Assembly: GCA_964556755.1 (NCBI GenBank)
Contig: CAZKXI010000016.1
Coordinates: 1-64,000 of the forward strand
From: UBA4085 sp964556755
GTDB taxonomy: Bacteria > Acidobacteriota > Aminicenantia > Aminicenantales > UBA4085
Length of the DNA stretch: 64,000 nt
Reading direction: 5' to 3'
Shown here: positions 8,354 to 17,266 of the stretch, piece by piece
How the letters are laid out: each line of letters starts with the position of its first letter
Numbering within the stretch: the first letter of the stretch is position 1
Program-made: the position numbers and the translations under genes
Notes under the pieces: model-generated
What the model was told of the DNA's origin: nothing
Databases searched by the model: none
The model's input: the letters and a program-made list of their open reading frames with translations, nothing else

Positions 8354-9098
8354 AATCCTGGACGGGCTGGAGGCCCATCTCCGTTTTCTGCGCGAGATCG
8401 GCGTCGAGGACCTCGTCCGTCCGGCTCCGGCCCGGGCCGCCGCGGCCGAGCGCGTGATGCAACCCGCGTCCCGCCCCGCGGCGCCGTCCGCCGCCGGACC
8501 GGCCGCGCCGGCCCCGTCGGCGGCGCCCGCGATGCCGGCCGCGCTGGCGGCGCTGCACCGGGAGATCCTGGCCTGCCGGAAGTGCGGCTTGGCCCAGAGC
8601 CGTATCCAGGCCGTGCCGGGGGAGGGCGATCCCAAGGCCGAGCTGATGTTCGTCGGCGAGGGCCCGGGCCGGGACGAAGACGAGCAGGGCCGGCCGTTCG
8701 TCGGCCGGGCCGGGCAGCTTCTGACCAAGATCATCGCCGCCATGGACTTCAGCCGCGACCAGGTCTTTATCGCCAACATCGTCAAGTGCCGCCCGCCCGA
8801 CAACCGCGTCCCGCACCGCGGCGAGGTCGAGGCCTGTACGCCCTTCCTGATGCGCCAGATCGAGATCATCCGCCCCCGGGTCATCGTCACCCTGGGCAAG
8901 ACGGCCACCGACCACTTCCTGCCCGACCTGACGGGCAGCATGACCTCCATCCGCGGGCGCTTCTACGACTGGAACGGCATCCGGATCATGCCCACCTTCC
9001 ACCCCTCGTATCTCATCCGCAACGAGGGCAACAAGGCGCCCAAGAGGATGGTCTGGGAGGACATGAAGCTGGTCATGGCGCTGCTGCGCGGGACATGA
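8334..9098 (+). CDS. Uracil-DNA glycosylase, family 4 (Fe-S)
   Basis: A 254-residue base-excision enzyme removing uracil from DNA. After an Ala/Pro-rich N-terminal extension of about 70 residues (RPAPARAAAAERVM...), the core starts LHREILACRKCGLAQSR with the first two Fe-S Cys. It then has the catalytic loop GEGPGRDEDEQGRPFVGRAG, NIVKCRPPDNR (third Cys), a Cys in EVEACTPFL, and the FHPSYLIRN motif. Such extensions occur in family-4 enzymes and may bind a partner. The start lies 20 nt inside coaBC and the end overlaps priA by 4 nt. Confidence 0.93.
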   Translation: MPKRSPKILDGLEAHLRFLREIGVEDLVRPAPARAAAAERVMQPASRPAAPSAAGPAAPAPSAAPAMPAALAALHREILACRKCGLAQSRIQAVPGEGDPKAELMFVGEGPGRDEDEQGRPFVGRAGQLLTKIIAAMDFSRDQVFIANIVKCRPPDNRVPHRGEVEACTPFLMRQIEIIRPRVIVTLGKTATDHFLPDLTGSMTSIRGRFYDWNGIRIMPTFHPSYLIRNEGNKAPKRMVWEDMKLVMALLRGT

Positions 9099-11089
9099 GC
9101 CTTTTCGCCGACGTCGTCTTCGCCCTGCCCTTGCCGCGGGCCTTCACCTACGCCGTCCCGGAGGCCTTGGCCGGCCTTCTGCGGCCCGGGCAGAGAGTCC
9201 GGGTCCCGCTCCGGTCCCGGCCGGCCGAAGCCTTCGTCGTCCGGACGCACGACCAGGCCCCGCCGGCCGAGGCCAAGCCGATCCTCGAGCTCATCGACGC
9301 GGAGCCGGTCATCCCGGCCGACATTCTGGATCTGACCGCCCGCCTCAGCCGCCGCTTTCTTTCCTCGCAGGGGGAGATGCTCCGGACCGCTCTGCCTCCG
9401 GCTCTGCGGTCGATCCAGCCGGCTTCCAAGCCGGCCCCCAAGGCCCGCCGCCGGGCCGCCGCCCCTCAGGAAGAGCCGCTCCAGATGGGCTTGGACTTCC
9501 GCGTCGACGGCCCGACGGCCGCCGCCATCCAAACGCTCACGGCCGCCTCGGCCGGCGAGGGATTCCGGCCGTTCCTGCTGACCGGCCCGCCCGGACGCCG
9601 CACGGCGGCCGTCCTAGCCCTCTGCGGCCAGGTCCTGGCGGCCGGCCGCTCGGTCCTGGCCCTGTTCCCGGAGATCGGCATGAGCCGGGCCGTGGCCGAG
9701 GCTTTCGCCGCCCGCCTGGGAGAGAAGGTCGTCTTCCTGCACGGAGGCCTGAGCGGCCCGGCTCGCGAGCGGGCCCTGCGCCGGATCGCCGAGGGCAGGC
9801 CCTGCGTCGCGGCCGGCCCCCGCTCGGCGGCACTCGTTCCCGTGCCGTCGCTGGGGCTTCTGGTCGTGGACGAGGAGTCCGACGAGTCCTATCGGCAAGC
9901 CGAAAGCCCGGCCTATGACGCCCGCGACGCGGCCTGGATGAGGGCCGAAGCGGCCGGCATCCGCCTCGTCCTGTCCGCCGAAGCGCCCCGGGTGGAGACC
10001 TTCGAGAAGGCCCGCCGGGGAGGCTGGCTGGTGGAGATCGCCGGCCCGCCGCCCCGGCCGGTGGAAATCGTCGACGACCGCGGCCGGCCCGGGATCCTGG
10101 CCCGGGCCGTCGCCGCCCGGATCGGGGAGGCCTTGGACGCCGGCCGCCGGGTTCTCGTCTTCGCCCGCCGCAAGGGCTACGCCTCGCTTCTCTTCTGCCC
10201 GCGCTGCGGCCATGTCCCGTCCTGCGACCGCTGCGGCGCCGCTCTCGGCCTGACCGGCCGGCCGCGCCGGCTGCGCTGCCGGCGCTGCGACTTCTCGACG
10301 GCGGCGGCATCCGCCTGCCCGGCCTGCGGCGGCCGGACCATGGAGCCGTCCGGGCCGGGGGTGGAGGCGGTGGAGGAGGAGGTCCGCAGGCTCTGGCCCC
10401 GGGCCCGGGCAGCCGGCTTCGATCCGGACCGGGTCCGGACGGCGTCGGCTCGGGCCGCCGTCCTGGAGCGCTTCGCCCATGGCCGCCTCGATATCCTCAT
10501 CGGCTCGCCCCTGCTGGCCCATCAGCCGGCGACGAGCCTGGCCTCGCTGGCCGTTCTGTTGAATCCCGAGGGCATCCTCGGCCTGACCGATTTCCGGGCC
10601 TCGGAGAGGCTCTACGCCGAGATCCGCCGACCCCTGCGGCTTCTGGATAAGGGCGATCCCCGGGCGGCGGCCGTTCTGCAGACGTCCTGGCCGGACCACT
10701 TCGCCCTGCGGGCCGCGGCGGCGGGGGATTACCAGGCCTTCTTCGAGGAAGAGATCTTCCGCCGCCGTTCGATGGGCGATCCGCCGTTCTCCTCCCTGGC
10801 CGAGATCGTCCTCACGGCGGCCGATCCGCGGGCTCTGGGCCGGGCGGCGAGAGAGACGGCCGAGCGCTTGCGCGCCTCCGACGCCAGGCTCGATGTCCTG
10901 GGCCCGGCCGAGTCTTTCCGCCCGGGCTCGGCGCTCGCGGCGAAGGAGCCTTCCCGGACGGCCGGGCGGGGAGGGACGCGGTCGGTCCAGATCATCGTCC
11001 GGGCGGACGACCCCGCCTTGTTGGACGAGGCGCTGGGGCGGGCTCTGCGGGATGTCGCGATCCGCAAGTCCGTGGCCCGGGCCGGCTGA
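9095..11089 (+). CDS. priA: PriA-like primosomal protein N' with degenerate helicase motifs
   Basis: A 664-residue PriA homologue (E. coli PriA is 732). The N-terminal 3'-DNA-binding domain begins FADVVFALPLPRAFTYAVPE, and all eight zinc Cys are present in four CxxC pairs between about residues 368 and 411. The helicase core is eroded: Walker A reads TGPPGRRTAA (about 162-171; Lys replaced by Arg), motif II reads DEESDESY instead of DEEHD (about 259), and the QVAGRAGR motif VI after DFRASER (about 500) is absent. ATP hydrolysis is therefore doubtful. Actinobacterial PriA homologues are also described as lacking helicase motifs. The open frame, conserved Zn domain and operon position argue against a pseudogene. 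It starts by ATGA overlap with the glycosylase gene. Confidence 0.85.
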   Translation: MSLFADVVFALPLPRAFTYAVPEALAGLLRPGQRVRVPLRSRPAEAFVVRTHDQAPPAEAKPILELIDAEPVIPADILDLTARLSRRFLSSQGEMLRTALPPALRSIQPASKPAPKARRRAAAPQEEPLQMGLDFRVDGPTAAAIQTLTAASAGEGFRPFLLTGPPGRRTAAVLALCGQVLAAGRSVLALFPEIGMSRAVAEAFAARLGEKVVFLHGGLSGPARERALRRIAEGRPCVAAGPRSAALVPVPSLGLLVVDEESDESYRQAESPAYDARDAAWMRAEAAGIRLVLSAEAPRVETFEKARRGGWLVEIAGPPPRPVEIVDDRGRPGILARAVAARIGEALDAGRRVLVFARRKGYASLLFCPRCGHVPSCDRCGAALGLTGRPRRLRCRRCDFSTAAASACPACGGRTMEPSGPGVEAVEEEVRRLWPRARAAGFDPDRVRTASARAAVLERFAHGRLDILIGSPLLAHQPATSLASLAVLLNPEGILGLTDFRASERLYAEIRRPLRLLDKGDPRAAAVLQTSWPDHFALRAAAAGDYQAFFEEEIFRRRSMGDPPFSSLAEIVLTAADPRALGRAARETAERLRASDARLDVLGPAESFRPGSALAAKEPSRTAGRGGTRSVQIIVRADDPALLDEALGRALRDVAIRKSVARAG

Positions 11090-11105
11090 GCCGCCGGCCG
11101 GTCTC

Positions 11106-11573
11106 TCAATCCCCCTTCAGGACCCGGACTTCGATGGTCTTGTGGACGTAATCCGCGCCGGACGTCTCCGGCTGGCCCTTGATCAGGACGGTGGTATCGG
11201 CGAAGATCTCGTCGGCCGAGGGCGCGTAATAGGTCACCCGGGCCGTCCCGGTCGAGTCGGTCAGGGCCATGGCTCGGGTTAGGTATTCGTCGAACTCGCC
11301 GGGGCCGGACAGGACGGTGAAGTAGACCGGCAGGTTGGCCACGGGCTGGCTGTTGCGGCGGACCACACCCTTGATGATCGCGCTGGGGCGCTCGGCCGTC
11401 GCCAGGAGGACGTTGGGATTGGCCTCCAGGCTGAAGGTCCAGGACAGCGTCGAGGGCCCGGCGGGCGATTCGATGCCGATCTCGGACCGGGTGCAGGCCG
11501 AGGCCAGGGCCAGGAGGACGGCGATTCCTAAGAGGGCGACCGCGCGGCGGGGACTCATGGCTTGTCTCCTCAT
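11106..11573 (-). CDS. Lipoprotein with Big/immunoglobulin-like domain, end of pil operon
   Basis: A 155-residue protein with a signal peptide ending at the lipobox LASAC (mature Cys about 27). The rest is one beta-rich domain (GVVRRNSQPVANLPVYFTVLSGPGEF ... DSTGTARVTYYAP), the pattern of bacterial Ig-like (Big_1/invasin) repeats. It is probably anchored to the outer membrane. The start ATG overlaps the stop of the upstream lipoprotein (TGATG), so the two are translationally coupled; an alternative start is at 11558. As last gene of the coaD-pilMNOPQ run it may assist pilus or secretin function, which is inference from position only. Confidence 0.7.
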   Translation of the reverse strand: MRRQAMSPRRAVALLGIAVLLALASACTRSEIGIESPAGPSTLSWTFSLEANPNVLLATAERPSAIIKGVVRRNSQPVANLPVYFTVLSGPGEFDEYLTRAMALTDSTGTARVTYYAPSADEIFADTTVLIKGQPETSGADYVHKTIEVRVLKGD

Positions 11574-12178
11574 CAGTTGGCGAAGTTGGCGAAGGTGATC
11601 GGCAGGTAGCCGATGGCCTTGACCGCCCGCCCGGACAGATCTTTGCCCCAGAAGGTGATCTCGGCGGTGACCTCCAGGGTCTCGGCCACGTCGCGCAGCT
11701 GGATCAGCGGCGATTCCAGCTTGGCCGCTTCGCGGACCAGGGTGAAGGACAGGGTGAAGAGCGTCCCGACCCGGACCGTGCCGGACACGCCCGCTTCGAA
11801 GGGGTAGGGCACGTCCTGGCCCGGAGTGTTTCGGCCGTCGGCCCGGACGTAGACGATGGAGATCTTGGTCAGCTGGATGTCCAGGTAGGCCGAGTTCCCC
11901 AAGATCGGGTCGGGATCGAGCGGCTGGGAGGACAGCACGGCCGTGCCGATGTCGGCCACGACGGACGTGGCGCCGGTGCTGGGATCGACGTAGAGGACGT
12001 CGGACTTGCAGAAGCCGCTGGCCAGGCCGTCCAGATCGAGCCCGGTCAGGCTCTCGATGATCAGCATCGTGTTGGAGGTCGAATCGTTGACGATCGGATT
12101 GCAGGCGGAGACGGCCAAGGCGGCCAGGAGGAGCAGCGCCGCCCTGCCCGCGGCCGGGAGGATCGATCGGATGTTCAT
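11573..12178 (-). CDS. Lipoprotein of unknown function downstream of pilQ
   Basis: A 201-residue protein with a signal peptide and lipobox (VSACN, Cys about 26), followed by a Ser/Thr-poor beta-rich mature part with no family I recognise. The start at 12178 lies 11 nt after the pilQ stop, so it is in the pil operon. It is coupled to the next lipoprotein by a 1-nt overlap. A longer upstream open frame overlaps pilQ antisense-like in another phase and is not used. A secretin-associated role (pilotin-like or pilus accessory) is possible but unproven. Confidence 0.68.
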   Translation of the reverse strand: MNIRSILPAAGRAALLLLAALAVSACNPIVNDSTSNTMLIIESLTGLDLDGLASGFCKSDVLYVDPSTGATSVVADIGTAVLSSQPLDPDPILGNSAYLDIQLTKISIVYVRADGRNTPGQDVPYPFEAGVSGTVRVGTLFTLSFTLVREAAKLESPLIQLRDVAETLEVTAEITFWGKDLSGRAVKAIGYLPITFANFAN

Positions 12179-12189
12179 GGCACCATCTC

Positions 12190-14433
12190 CTATTGGAGGA
12201 TCCGGGGAGTGATGAAGATCAGCAGCTCCCGGGTCGTCTTGGTCCGGGCGAAGTTCTTGAACAGGGCGCCCAGGATGGGGATCTGGTGCAGGAACGGGAC
12301 CCGCTCGCGGGTGATGGAGTCTTCCATCCGGGAGATGCCCCCGATGACGGTGGTCCCCCCGTCCGGCACCATGACCTGGGTCTTGGCGCTCTGGGTCGTG
12401 ATGGGGGGGATGCCGTTGACCAGGTTGGAGAAGTCGGCCGCGTTGTTCTGGATGTCCAGCTGCATGATGATGGAGCCGTCGGCGGTGATCTGGGGCGTGG
12501 CCTTCAGCTGCAGGGCGGCGTTGAAGAACTGGGTCGTGACGGTGAAGTTGGCCGTGGTTTGGACGGGGATCTGGCGGCCCTGGATGACCTCGGCTTCCTT
12601 GTTGTTGAGGGCCGTCACCTGGGTGGTGGAGATGATCTTGCCGTCGCCGTTGGTCTCCATGGCCGTCAGGGCCACGTCCAGCCGCAGGGTGTCCAGGACG
12701 TTGGCGAAGGACAGCCCGACGGCCGAGGAGAAGGACGTCGCCGGCAGGTTGACGGCGTAGCCGCCCAGCGGGCCGCTGATGCCCTTGGTCGTGGTGCCCT
12801 CGGGGATGAGGGCCCCGTCGACGGCGACCTTGTTGGGGAACTGGAGCGAGGTCTGGTTTCCGTAGAAGGGGTCGGAGACGGCCTTGGTGCCCCACTGGAT
12901 GCCGAGGTTGCGGACGAAGTTGGAGGTGGCCTCGACGATGCGGGCTTCGATGACGACCTGCGGCGTGGCCGTATCCAGGACGCTGATGAGCTTCTCGATC
13001 AGCTCCAGCTTCTCCTTGGTGTCGAGGAGCAGCAGGGTGTTGGTCCGGGCGTCGATGGAGATCTCTCCCCGCTGCGACTTCTTGCTCGCAATGAGGGGCT
13101 CGACCTCGGCCGCCTTGGCGTAGGACAGGGTGTAGGTCCGGGCGATCAGGGGGCCGCCTTGCTCCCGGGCGTCGAGGAGCTTCTGCTCCTCCGCCTGCTC
13201 GGTGGCCAGGGTGGCCATGGGGGCGATCCGCATGACGTTGCCTTCCAAGGTCTTGCCCAGCTTCTTGTCCTTGAGGATGATGTCCAGGAACTGGTCCCAG
13301 GGGATGTCGTCGAAGCTGCAGGTGACGGTGCCCTTGACCTCGTCGTTGAAGACGATGTTCAGGCCGACTTCCTCGCCCAGCCAGAGGATGACGTCGCGGA
13401 TGTCGGCGTCCTTGAACTTGGGGCTGTAGCGCTCGCCGGTGTACTTCGGCTGGGGGTCGGTGATCGTCCGCGAGGCTCCCGTCTCGGCCTTAGCCGGGGC
13501 TTGGACCGGGGGGGCGCCCGCGGGGGGGGGCTGGACGGGCCGGGGCGCCGCCGCGGCGGCCGCGGCCGGGCTGACCGGATCATCCTGAACGGACGCCGGC
13601 TTGGGAGCCGGCTCCGAGGCGACCGGGGCCGCGTCGGCCGGGGCGCTCGCGGACGGCAACCCGAAGCCGATGCGGAAGCCGTCGCCGGCCTCGGGGAGGT
13701 AGAAGGGTCCCGGCTCGCTCAGGTCGAAGACCATCCGGGTGATGGTGTAGGGGGCGCCCGACATGAACTGGCCGACCCGCATGGCGGCCACGCCGCCCCG
13801 GCCCAGGGGCCGGTTCTCGGTCGGGCCGCCGTAGACGGCGTCAAAGACGTCGACCACCAGGCGCAGGGGGTTATCCAGGGCGAAGACGGCGGCGGTGCCC
13901 CGGCGTCCGAGCCGGGCGGCGATCTCCACCCGGCCGTCGCCCTCGATGACGGAGGGCCCGGCCAGCGGGACCGGGGCTTGCCCCGCGGCGGCCAGGGCCG
14001 CTTCGATCTCGGGCTCCACCGCGTAGCCTTCGCCGCCGCGCCGGAACTTGAGGAGATCGATGATCAATCCCGCCTCGCCTCGAACGATGCGGAAGGGCAC
14101 CTTCTCGGCCATGGTCAGGAGAAGCTCCGTCCGGCCGTTGGCCTGGGTCTCGAAGCGCAGGCCCTGCAGCAGGGCCTCGCCGCCGAAGGCCTCCGTGGAC
14201 GCGCTCCAGCGGCTGGGCCCGAACTCGATCCGCAGCTCGGCCGGGGAGGTGGCCGGGCCGTAGGCGGCGGCCAGGGGGACCAGCGGGCCCGCGCCCCGCA
14301 GGGTGATCCGGGTCAGCGACGGGGCCGGCGCCACCCCGATCGAGTCGACCGTGGGCAGGGTCTGGGCTCCGGCGGCCAGGAGGACACCCAGGATCGCCGC
14401 GGGCAGGCTGAGCCGAACGAGAGTCCTGGCCAT
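12190..14433 (-). CDS. pilQ: Type IV pilus secretin PilQ
   Basis: A 747-residue outer-membrane secretin. Order: signal peptide (1-23), two AMIN-like peptidoglycan-binding segments (about 30-250), a Pro/Ala-rich linker (about 255-315), a STN/secretin N0 domain (FKDADIRDVILWLGEEVGLN), an N1 domain (RTYTLSYAKAAEVEPLI), and the secretin beta-barrel ending VPFLHQIPILGALFKNFAR and ELLIFITPRIL. It forms the gated pore through which the pilus leaves the cell. It is last of pilMNOPQ, 1 nt after pilP, and followed by two lipoprotein genes. Length and motifs are normal. Confidence 0.95.
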   Translation of the reverse strand: MARTLVRLSLPAAILGVLLAAGAQTLPTVDSIGVAPAPSLTRITLRGAGPLVPLAAAYGPATSPAELRIEFGPSRWSASTEAFGGEALLQGLRFETQANGRTELLLTMAEKVPFRIVRGEAGLIIDLLKFRRGGEGYAVEPEIEAALAAAGQAPVPLAGPSVIEGDGRVEIAARLGRRGTAAVFALDNPLRLVVDVFDAVYGGPTENRPLGRGGVAAMRVGQFMSGAPYTITRMVFDLSEPGPFYLPEAGDGFRIGFGLPSASAPADAAPVASEPAPKPASVQDDPVSPAAAAAAAPRPVQPPPAGAPPVQAPAKAETGASRTITDPQPKYTGERYSPKFKDADIRDVILWLGEEVGLNIVFNDEVKGTVTCSFDDIPWDQFLDIILKDKKLGKTLEGNVMRIAPMATLATEQAEEQKLLDAREQGGPLIARTYTLSYAKAAEVEPLIASKKSQRGEISIDARTNTLLLLDTKEKLELIEKLISVLDTATPQVVIEARIVEATSNFVRNLGIQWGTKAVSDPFYGNQTSLQFPNKVAVDGALIPEGTTTKGISGPLGGYAVNLPATSFSSAVGLSFANVLDTLRLDVALTAMETNGDGKIISTTQVTALNNKEAEVIQGRQIPVQTTANFTVTTQFFNAALQLKATPQITADGSIIMQLDIQNNAADFSNLVNGIPPITTQSAKTQVMVPDGGTTVIGGISRMEDSITRERVPFLHQIPILGALFKNFARTKTTRELLIFITPRILQ

Positions 14434-14434
14434 G

Positions 14435-14884
14435 TTATCGCTCCTCGGAGGTGATGTCCCGCACGATGTCCTTGGGCCGGGGCAGGGGCAGGCCGCGCTC
14501 GCTCGTCTTGCGGAAGACGACCTCGCCGTCCCGGATGGACAGGATGTAGCCGTCGGCGAAGCGGTCGCCCTCGCGGGCCGTCAGGGGGAAGCCGTCGCTG
14601 ACGGCGATCAGGGCCCGGTAACCGCTCTTGGACTTGACCACGCCGATGATCTGGATCTCTTCAACCCCCAGCCCGGCCGGATCGCCCGCCGAGCGGCTCT
14701 CCTTGACCGCCTGTCCGCCGAAGAGGTCCTTGAACGGATCGCGCCGTCCGCCGGGGTCGTAGGCGGCCGGGGGCGCCTGCAAGCCGGGCTTGGCGGCTTC
14801 CTTGGCCGCCTCCTGGGCGGCGGCGGGGGCCGCGGCCAGGAGGGCCAGGCCGATGACGAGGGCGGTCCGGGTCTTACATCTCAT
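14435..14884 (-). CDS. pilP: Type IV pilus lipoprotein-type assembly protein PilP
   Basis: A 149-residue exported protein with an N-terminal signal segment (RTALVIGLALLAAAPAAAQ) but no lipobox Cys, then a disordered linker containing YDPGGRRDPFKDLF, the motif by which PilP binds the PilNO dimer, and a beta-sandwich HR domain (GVEEIQIIGVVKSKSGYRALI ... VREGDR-type region). It links the inner-membrane PilMNO platform to the PilQ secretin. The absence of the lipidation Cys differs from many PilPs. It overlaps pilO by 11 nt and nearly abuts pilQ. Confidence 0.9.
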   Translation of the reverse strand: MRCKTRTALVIGLALLAAAPAAAQEAAKEAAKPGLQAPPAAYDPGGRRDPFKDLFGGQAVKESRSAGDPAGLGVEEIQIIGVVKSKSGYRALIAVSDGFPLTAREGDRFADGYILSIRDGEVVFRKTSERGLPLPRPKDIVRDITSEER

Positions 14885-15476
14885 CGCGTTCCTTCGCCGG
14901 CGCGGCCGCGGCCCGGGGCTTCTCCGGCCGCTTGACCTGGCTGATGTCCAGGAAGAAGTAGGTCTTGGCGGTGAAGAGGGCCGAGATGGTGGCCTCGGCC
15001 GTCTGTCCGGGCAGGGCCCGGATGGTGAAGTCGTCGATGTTGAAGATGCGCGGGAAGCGCAGCATGCGGTCGAAGAAGAGGCCCAGATTGTGGTAGGAGC
15101 CGACGATCTCCACCGCGATCGGCTTCTCGTTGTAGTAGTCCTTGGGGATCTCCCGGTCGGGCGAGAAGCGGATGACGTCGAGCTGGGTGTCGAAGGCCAG
15201 CTGCTGGACGTTGCGCAGGATCTCGCCCTCCTCCTTCTTGGCCGGGATGAGGGGCTCCAGCTCGGCGATGGCCGTGCCCAGCTCGGCCAGCTCGGCCTGG
15301 AGCCTGTCGATCTGGCGCTTCTTGACCTGCAGCTTGGCCACCTGGTCCTCGACCTGGATCCGCTCGGCGCGGACCGAGCCGAGGGCGGCCTGCTTGGGCT
15401 TGAAGTAGGCCAGGTAGGCCAGCAGACCGACGATCAGGCTGAGAATCAGATACTGATACCAGGGCCGCTCGTTCAT
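14874..15476 (-). CDS. pilO: Type IV pilus inner-membrane protein PilO
   Basis: A 200-residue bitopic protein with a short cytoplasmic N-terminus, one membrane helix (YLILSLIVGLLAYLAYF, about 9-25), a coiled-coil (about 35-80) and a ferredoxin-like periplasmic domain containing the typical GSYHNLGLFFDRMLRFPRI segment. It pairs with PilN to form the alignment complex. The start ATG at 15476 lies 4 nt inside the pilN stop region (overlap) and its end overlaps pilP. Confidence 0.92.
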   Translation of the reverse strand: MNERPWYQYLILSLIVGLLAYLAYFKPKQAALGSVRAERIQVEDQVAKLQVKKRQIDRLQAELAELGTAIAELEPLIPAKKEEGEILRNVQQLAFDTQLDVIRFSPDREIPKDYYNEKPIAVEIVGSYHNLGLFFDRMLRFPRIFNIDDFTIRALPGQTAEATISALFTAKTYFFLDISQVKRPEKPRAAAAPAKERDEM

Positions 15477-16177
15477 CGGGGGCCTCCGGCCGCCGGCCCG
15501 GCCGCCGCGGCGGGCGCCTTGGGCTGGGCCGCGCCGTCCGTCGCGCCCGGCGCGACGTACGGCAGCAGCGTCGCGTTCAGGGTGAACTCGATGTAGGAGG
15601 AGTTCCCTTCCGTCCTCTGCTGGGTGTTGACGATGCCGACGGAGGCGAAGGGACCGCCCCTCTCCAAGTCGCGCACGAAGTCGGAGACCAGGACCAGGGT
15701 CAGGGCCCGGCCCTTGACCAGGACACCGGCCTTGTTCAGGACCAGCTCGGTCAGCCAGACCCATTCTGGGATGTCGCGGCTGACCGCGTCCATGATGCCG
15801 ACGGCCAGGCCCTGCTGGGACCGCAGATCGCGGATCAGCGCGACCTTCCTCTCCAGGTACAGCTTCTGCCACTCGATCTCGTCGAGCTTGTCGACGACCG
15901 GCTGCAGGCGGCGGACCTCGTCCTGGGCGGCCGCCAGCAGCGACCGCTCCCGGGACAGGGCTCGGCTCTGGAGCAGGGCCAAGGCGCCCAGGGCGACGAC
16001 CGCGAGGGCCACGATGAGATTGCCGAGGGAGGTCTTGCGGGCCGCTTCGCCGGCTTTGGCCTTGGGCGGAGCGGCTTTGACCCGGACCCGCTTCTTGCGG
16101 CCGGCGCCCGGCTCCTCGGCCGGGGGAAGGCGCGACGCGTCGCCGCGGTCGGCTTTGATGAGGTTGACGCGGATCAT
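15473..16177 (-). CDS. pilN: Type IV pilus inner-membrane protein PilN
   Basis: A 234-residue bitopic protein that starts MIRVNLIKADRG, matching the conserved cytoplasmic INLL-type motif that docks in PilM. A Lys/Ala-rich stretch follows, then one membrane helix (LIVALAVVALGALALL, about 54-69), a coiled-coil and a ferredoxin-like periplasmic domain, with a Pro/Ala/Gly-rich tail. The insertion of about 40 residues between the PilM-binding peptide and the membrane helix is longer than usual. It follows pilM by 4 nt. Confidence 0.92.
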   Translation of the reverse strand: MIRVNLIKADRGDASRLPPAEEPGAGRKKRVRVKAAPPKAKAGEAARKTSLGNLIVALAVVALGALALLQSRALSRERSLLAAAQDEVRRLQPVVDKLDEIEWQKLYLERKVALIRDLRSQQGLAVGIMDAVSRDIPEWVWLTELVLNKAGVLVKGRALTLVLVSDFVRDLERGGPFASVGIVNTQQRTEGNSSYIEFTLNATLLPYVAPGATDGAAQPKAPAAAAGPAAGGPR

Positions 16178-16181
16178 GGCT

Positions 16182-17258
16182 TCATTTCTCCCGCGGCCGC
16201 GTAGCCAAGCCCACCGCCACGCCGAAGAACGGCGCCATCTCCTGGTAGTACTCGGATCCCAAGCGCTTCTCATTATAGTGGACGCGCCGGAAAGGATCAA
16301 ACAGGGTCGTCTTGGCCCCGAACTTCTGCTCGAAGGAAGCCGTGATCGTCTTGAGATTGGCCAGCCCGCCGCCGAGGAGGATCTGCTCGATGCGGCCTTC
16401 GCGCTTGTCCTCGGCCTGGTAGAAGGTGAAGGTCTTGTCGATCTCGTCGAGGAGGGCCCGGGTGTTCAGGGCCAGGATGGCGTCGATCTGGAAGGCCTCG
16501 ACGCTCTTCGAGGCCCGGCCCCGCAGCAGGTCCTCGGCCTCGGCCAAGCCGATCCCCAAGTCCTTGCGCAGGTTCTCGACGAAGGCCGAGCCGCCGAACG
16601 ACAAGTCGCGGAAAAGCTGCGGCGCGCCGTGGTCGGAGATGACGATGGTGGTGACGTTGGCCCCCATGTTGACCAGGGCCACGGTCTTCTCGGCGAACTC
16701 CTCGGGGTAGTTGATCTCGAAGGCGTTGAAGAGGGCGAAGGCGTCAACTTCGATGGCGGCCAGGTTGCGGCGGGACTGGCTGACCAGGTTGGCGAAGGCG
16801 GCCACCTTGTCCTTCTTCACCGCCACCAGGAGGATCTCCAGCCCTTCGCCGGCCCCGGGCCGGGGCTTGAGGACGGCGTAGTCGACGTTGGTCTCTTCGT
16901 AGGGATAGGGGATGTTGTGCTTGGCTTCCCAGATGATGGACTCGGCCAGCTCCTCGGTCTCCATGGCCGGCAGGCTGATCCTCTTGATGATCACCGAATT
17001 GCCGGAGATGGAGACGGCCATGTCCCGGCCGGATATCTTGGCCTTGTCGAGGACCGAGCGGATGGCCTCCGCCACGGCGGCCGCGTCGATGATCTGGCCT
17101 TCCACGATGGCGTCATGGGGCAGGGCCTGGTAGCCGATCCGGGCCACGCTGAAGGCGCCGCGGCCGGCCTTGCCCCGGGGCTCCAGCTCGACGGCCTTGA
17201 CGCCGTGCGAGCCGATGTCCAGCCCGACGACCGGCCGGGAGGGCTTGATTCCGAACAT
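16182..17258 (-). CDS. pilM: Type IV pilus ATPase-fold protein PilM
   Basis: A 358-residue actin-like cytoplasmic protein. The phosphate-1 segment VVGLDIGSHGVKAVEL, the second phosphate segment VALVNMGANVTTIVI and the adenosine motif LLGGGLANLKTI are clear. It binds the PilN N-terminal peptide and couples the extension/retraction motors to the envelope complex. It is first of the pilMNOPQ genes, 8 nt downstream of coaD. The spacing suggests transcription from the coaD promoter. Confidence 0.95.
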   Translation of the reverse strand: MFGIKPSRPVVGLDIGSHGVKAVELEPRGKAGRGAFSVARIGYQALPHDAIVEGQIIDAAAVAEAIRSVLDKAKISGRDMAVSISGNSVIIKRISLPAMETEELAESIIWEAKHNIPYPYEETNVDYAVLKPRPGAGEGLEILLVAVKKDKVAAFANLVSQSRRNLAAIEVDAFALFNAFEINYPEEFAEKTVALVNMGANVTTIVISDHGAPQLFRDLSFGGSAFVENLRKDLGIGLAEAEDLLRGRASKSVEAFQIDAILALNTRALLDEIDKTFTFYQAEDKREGRIEQILLGGGLANLKTITASFEQKFGAKTTLFDPFRRVHYNEKRLGSEYYQEMAPFFGVAVGLATRPREK

Positions 17259-17266
17259 GGCGCTCC

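Noticed and set aside
9095..11089. PriA as a decayed pseudogene
   Set aside because: The 664-codon frame is intact, with all eight zinc Cys and tight coupling to the upstream gene, so loss of helicase motifs looks selective rather than random decay.
12193..14454. A 753-codon plus-strand frame opposite pilQ
   Set aside because: The minus-strand frame encodes a full secretin in a conserved pil operon. The plus frame has repetitive Asp/Gly/Leu composition and no recognisable domain.
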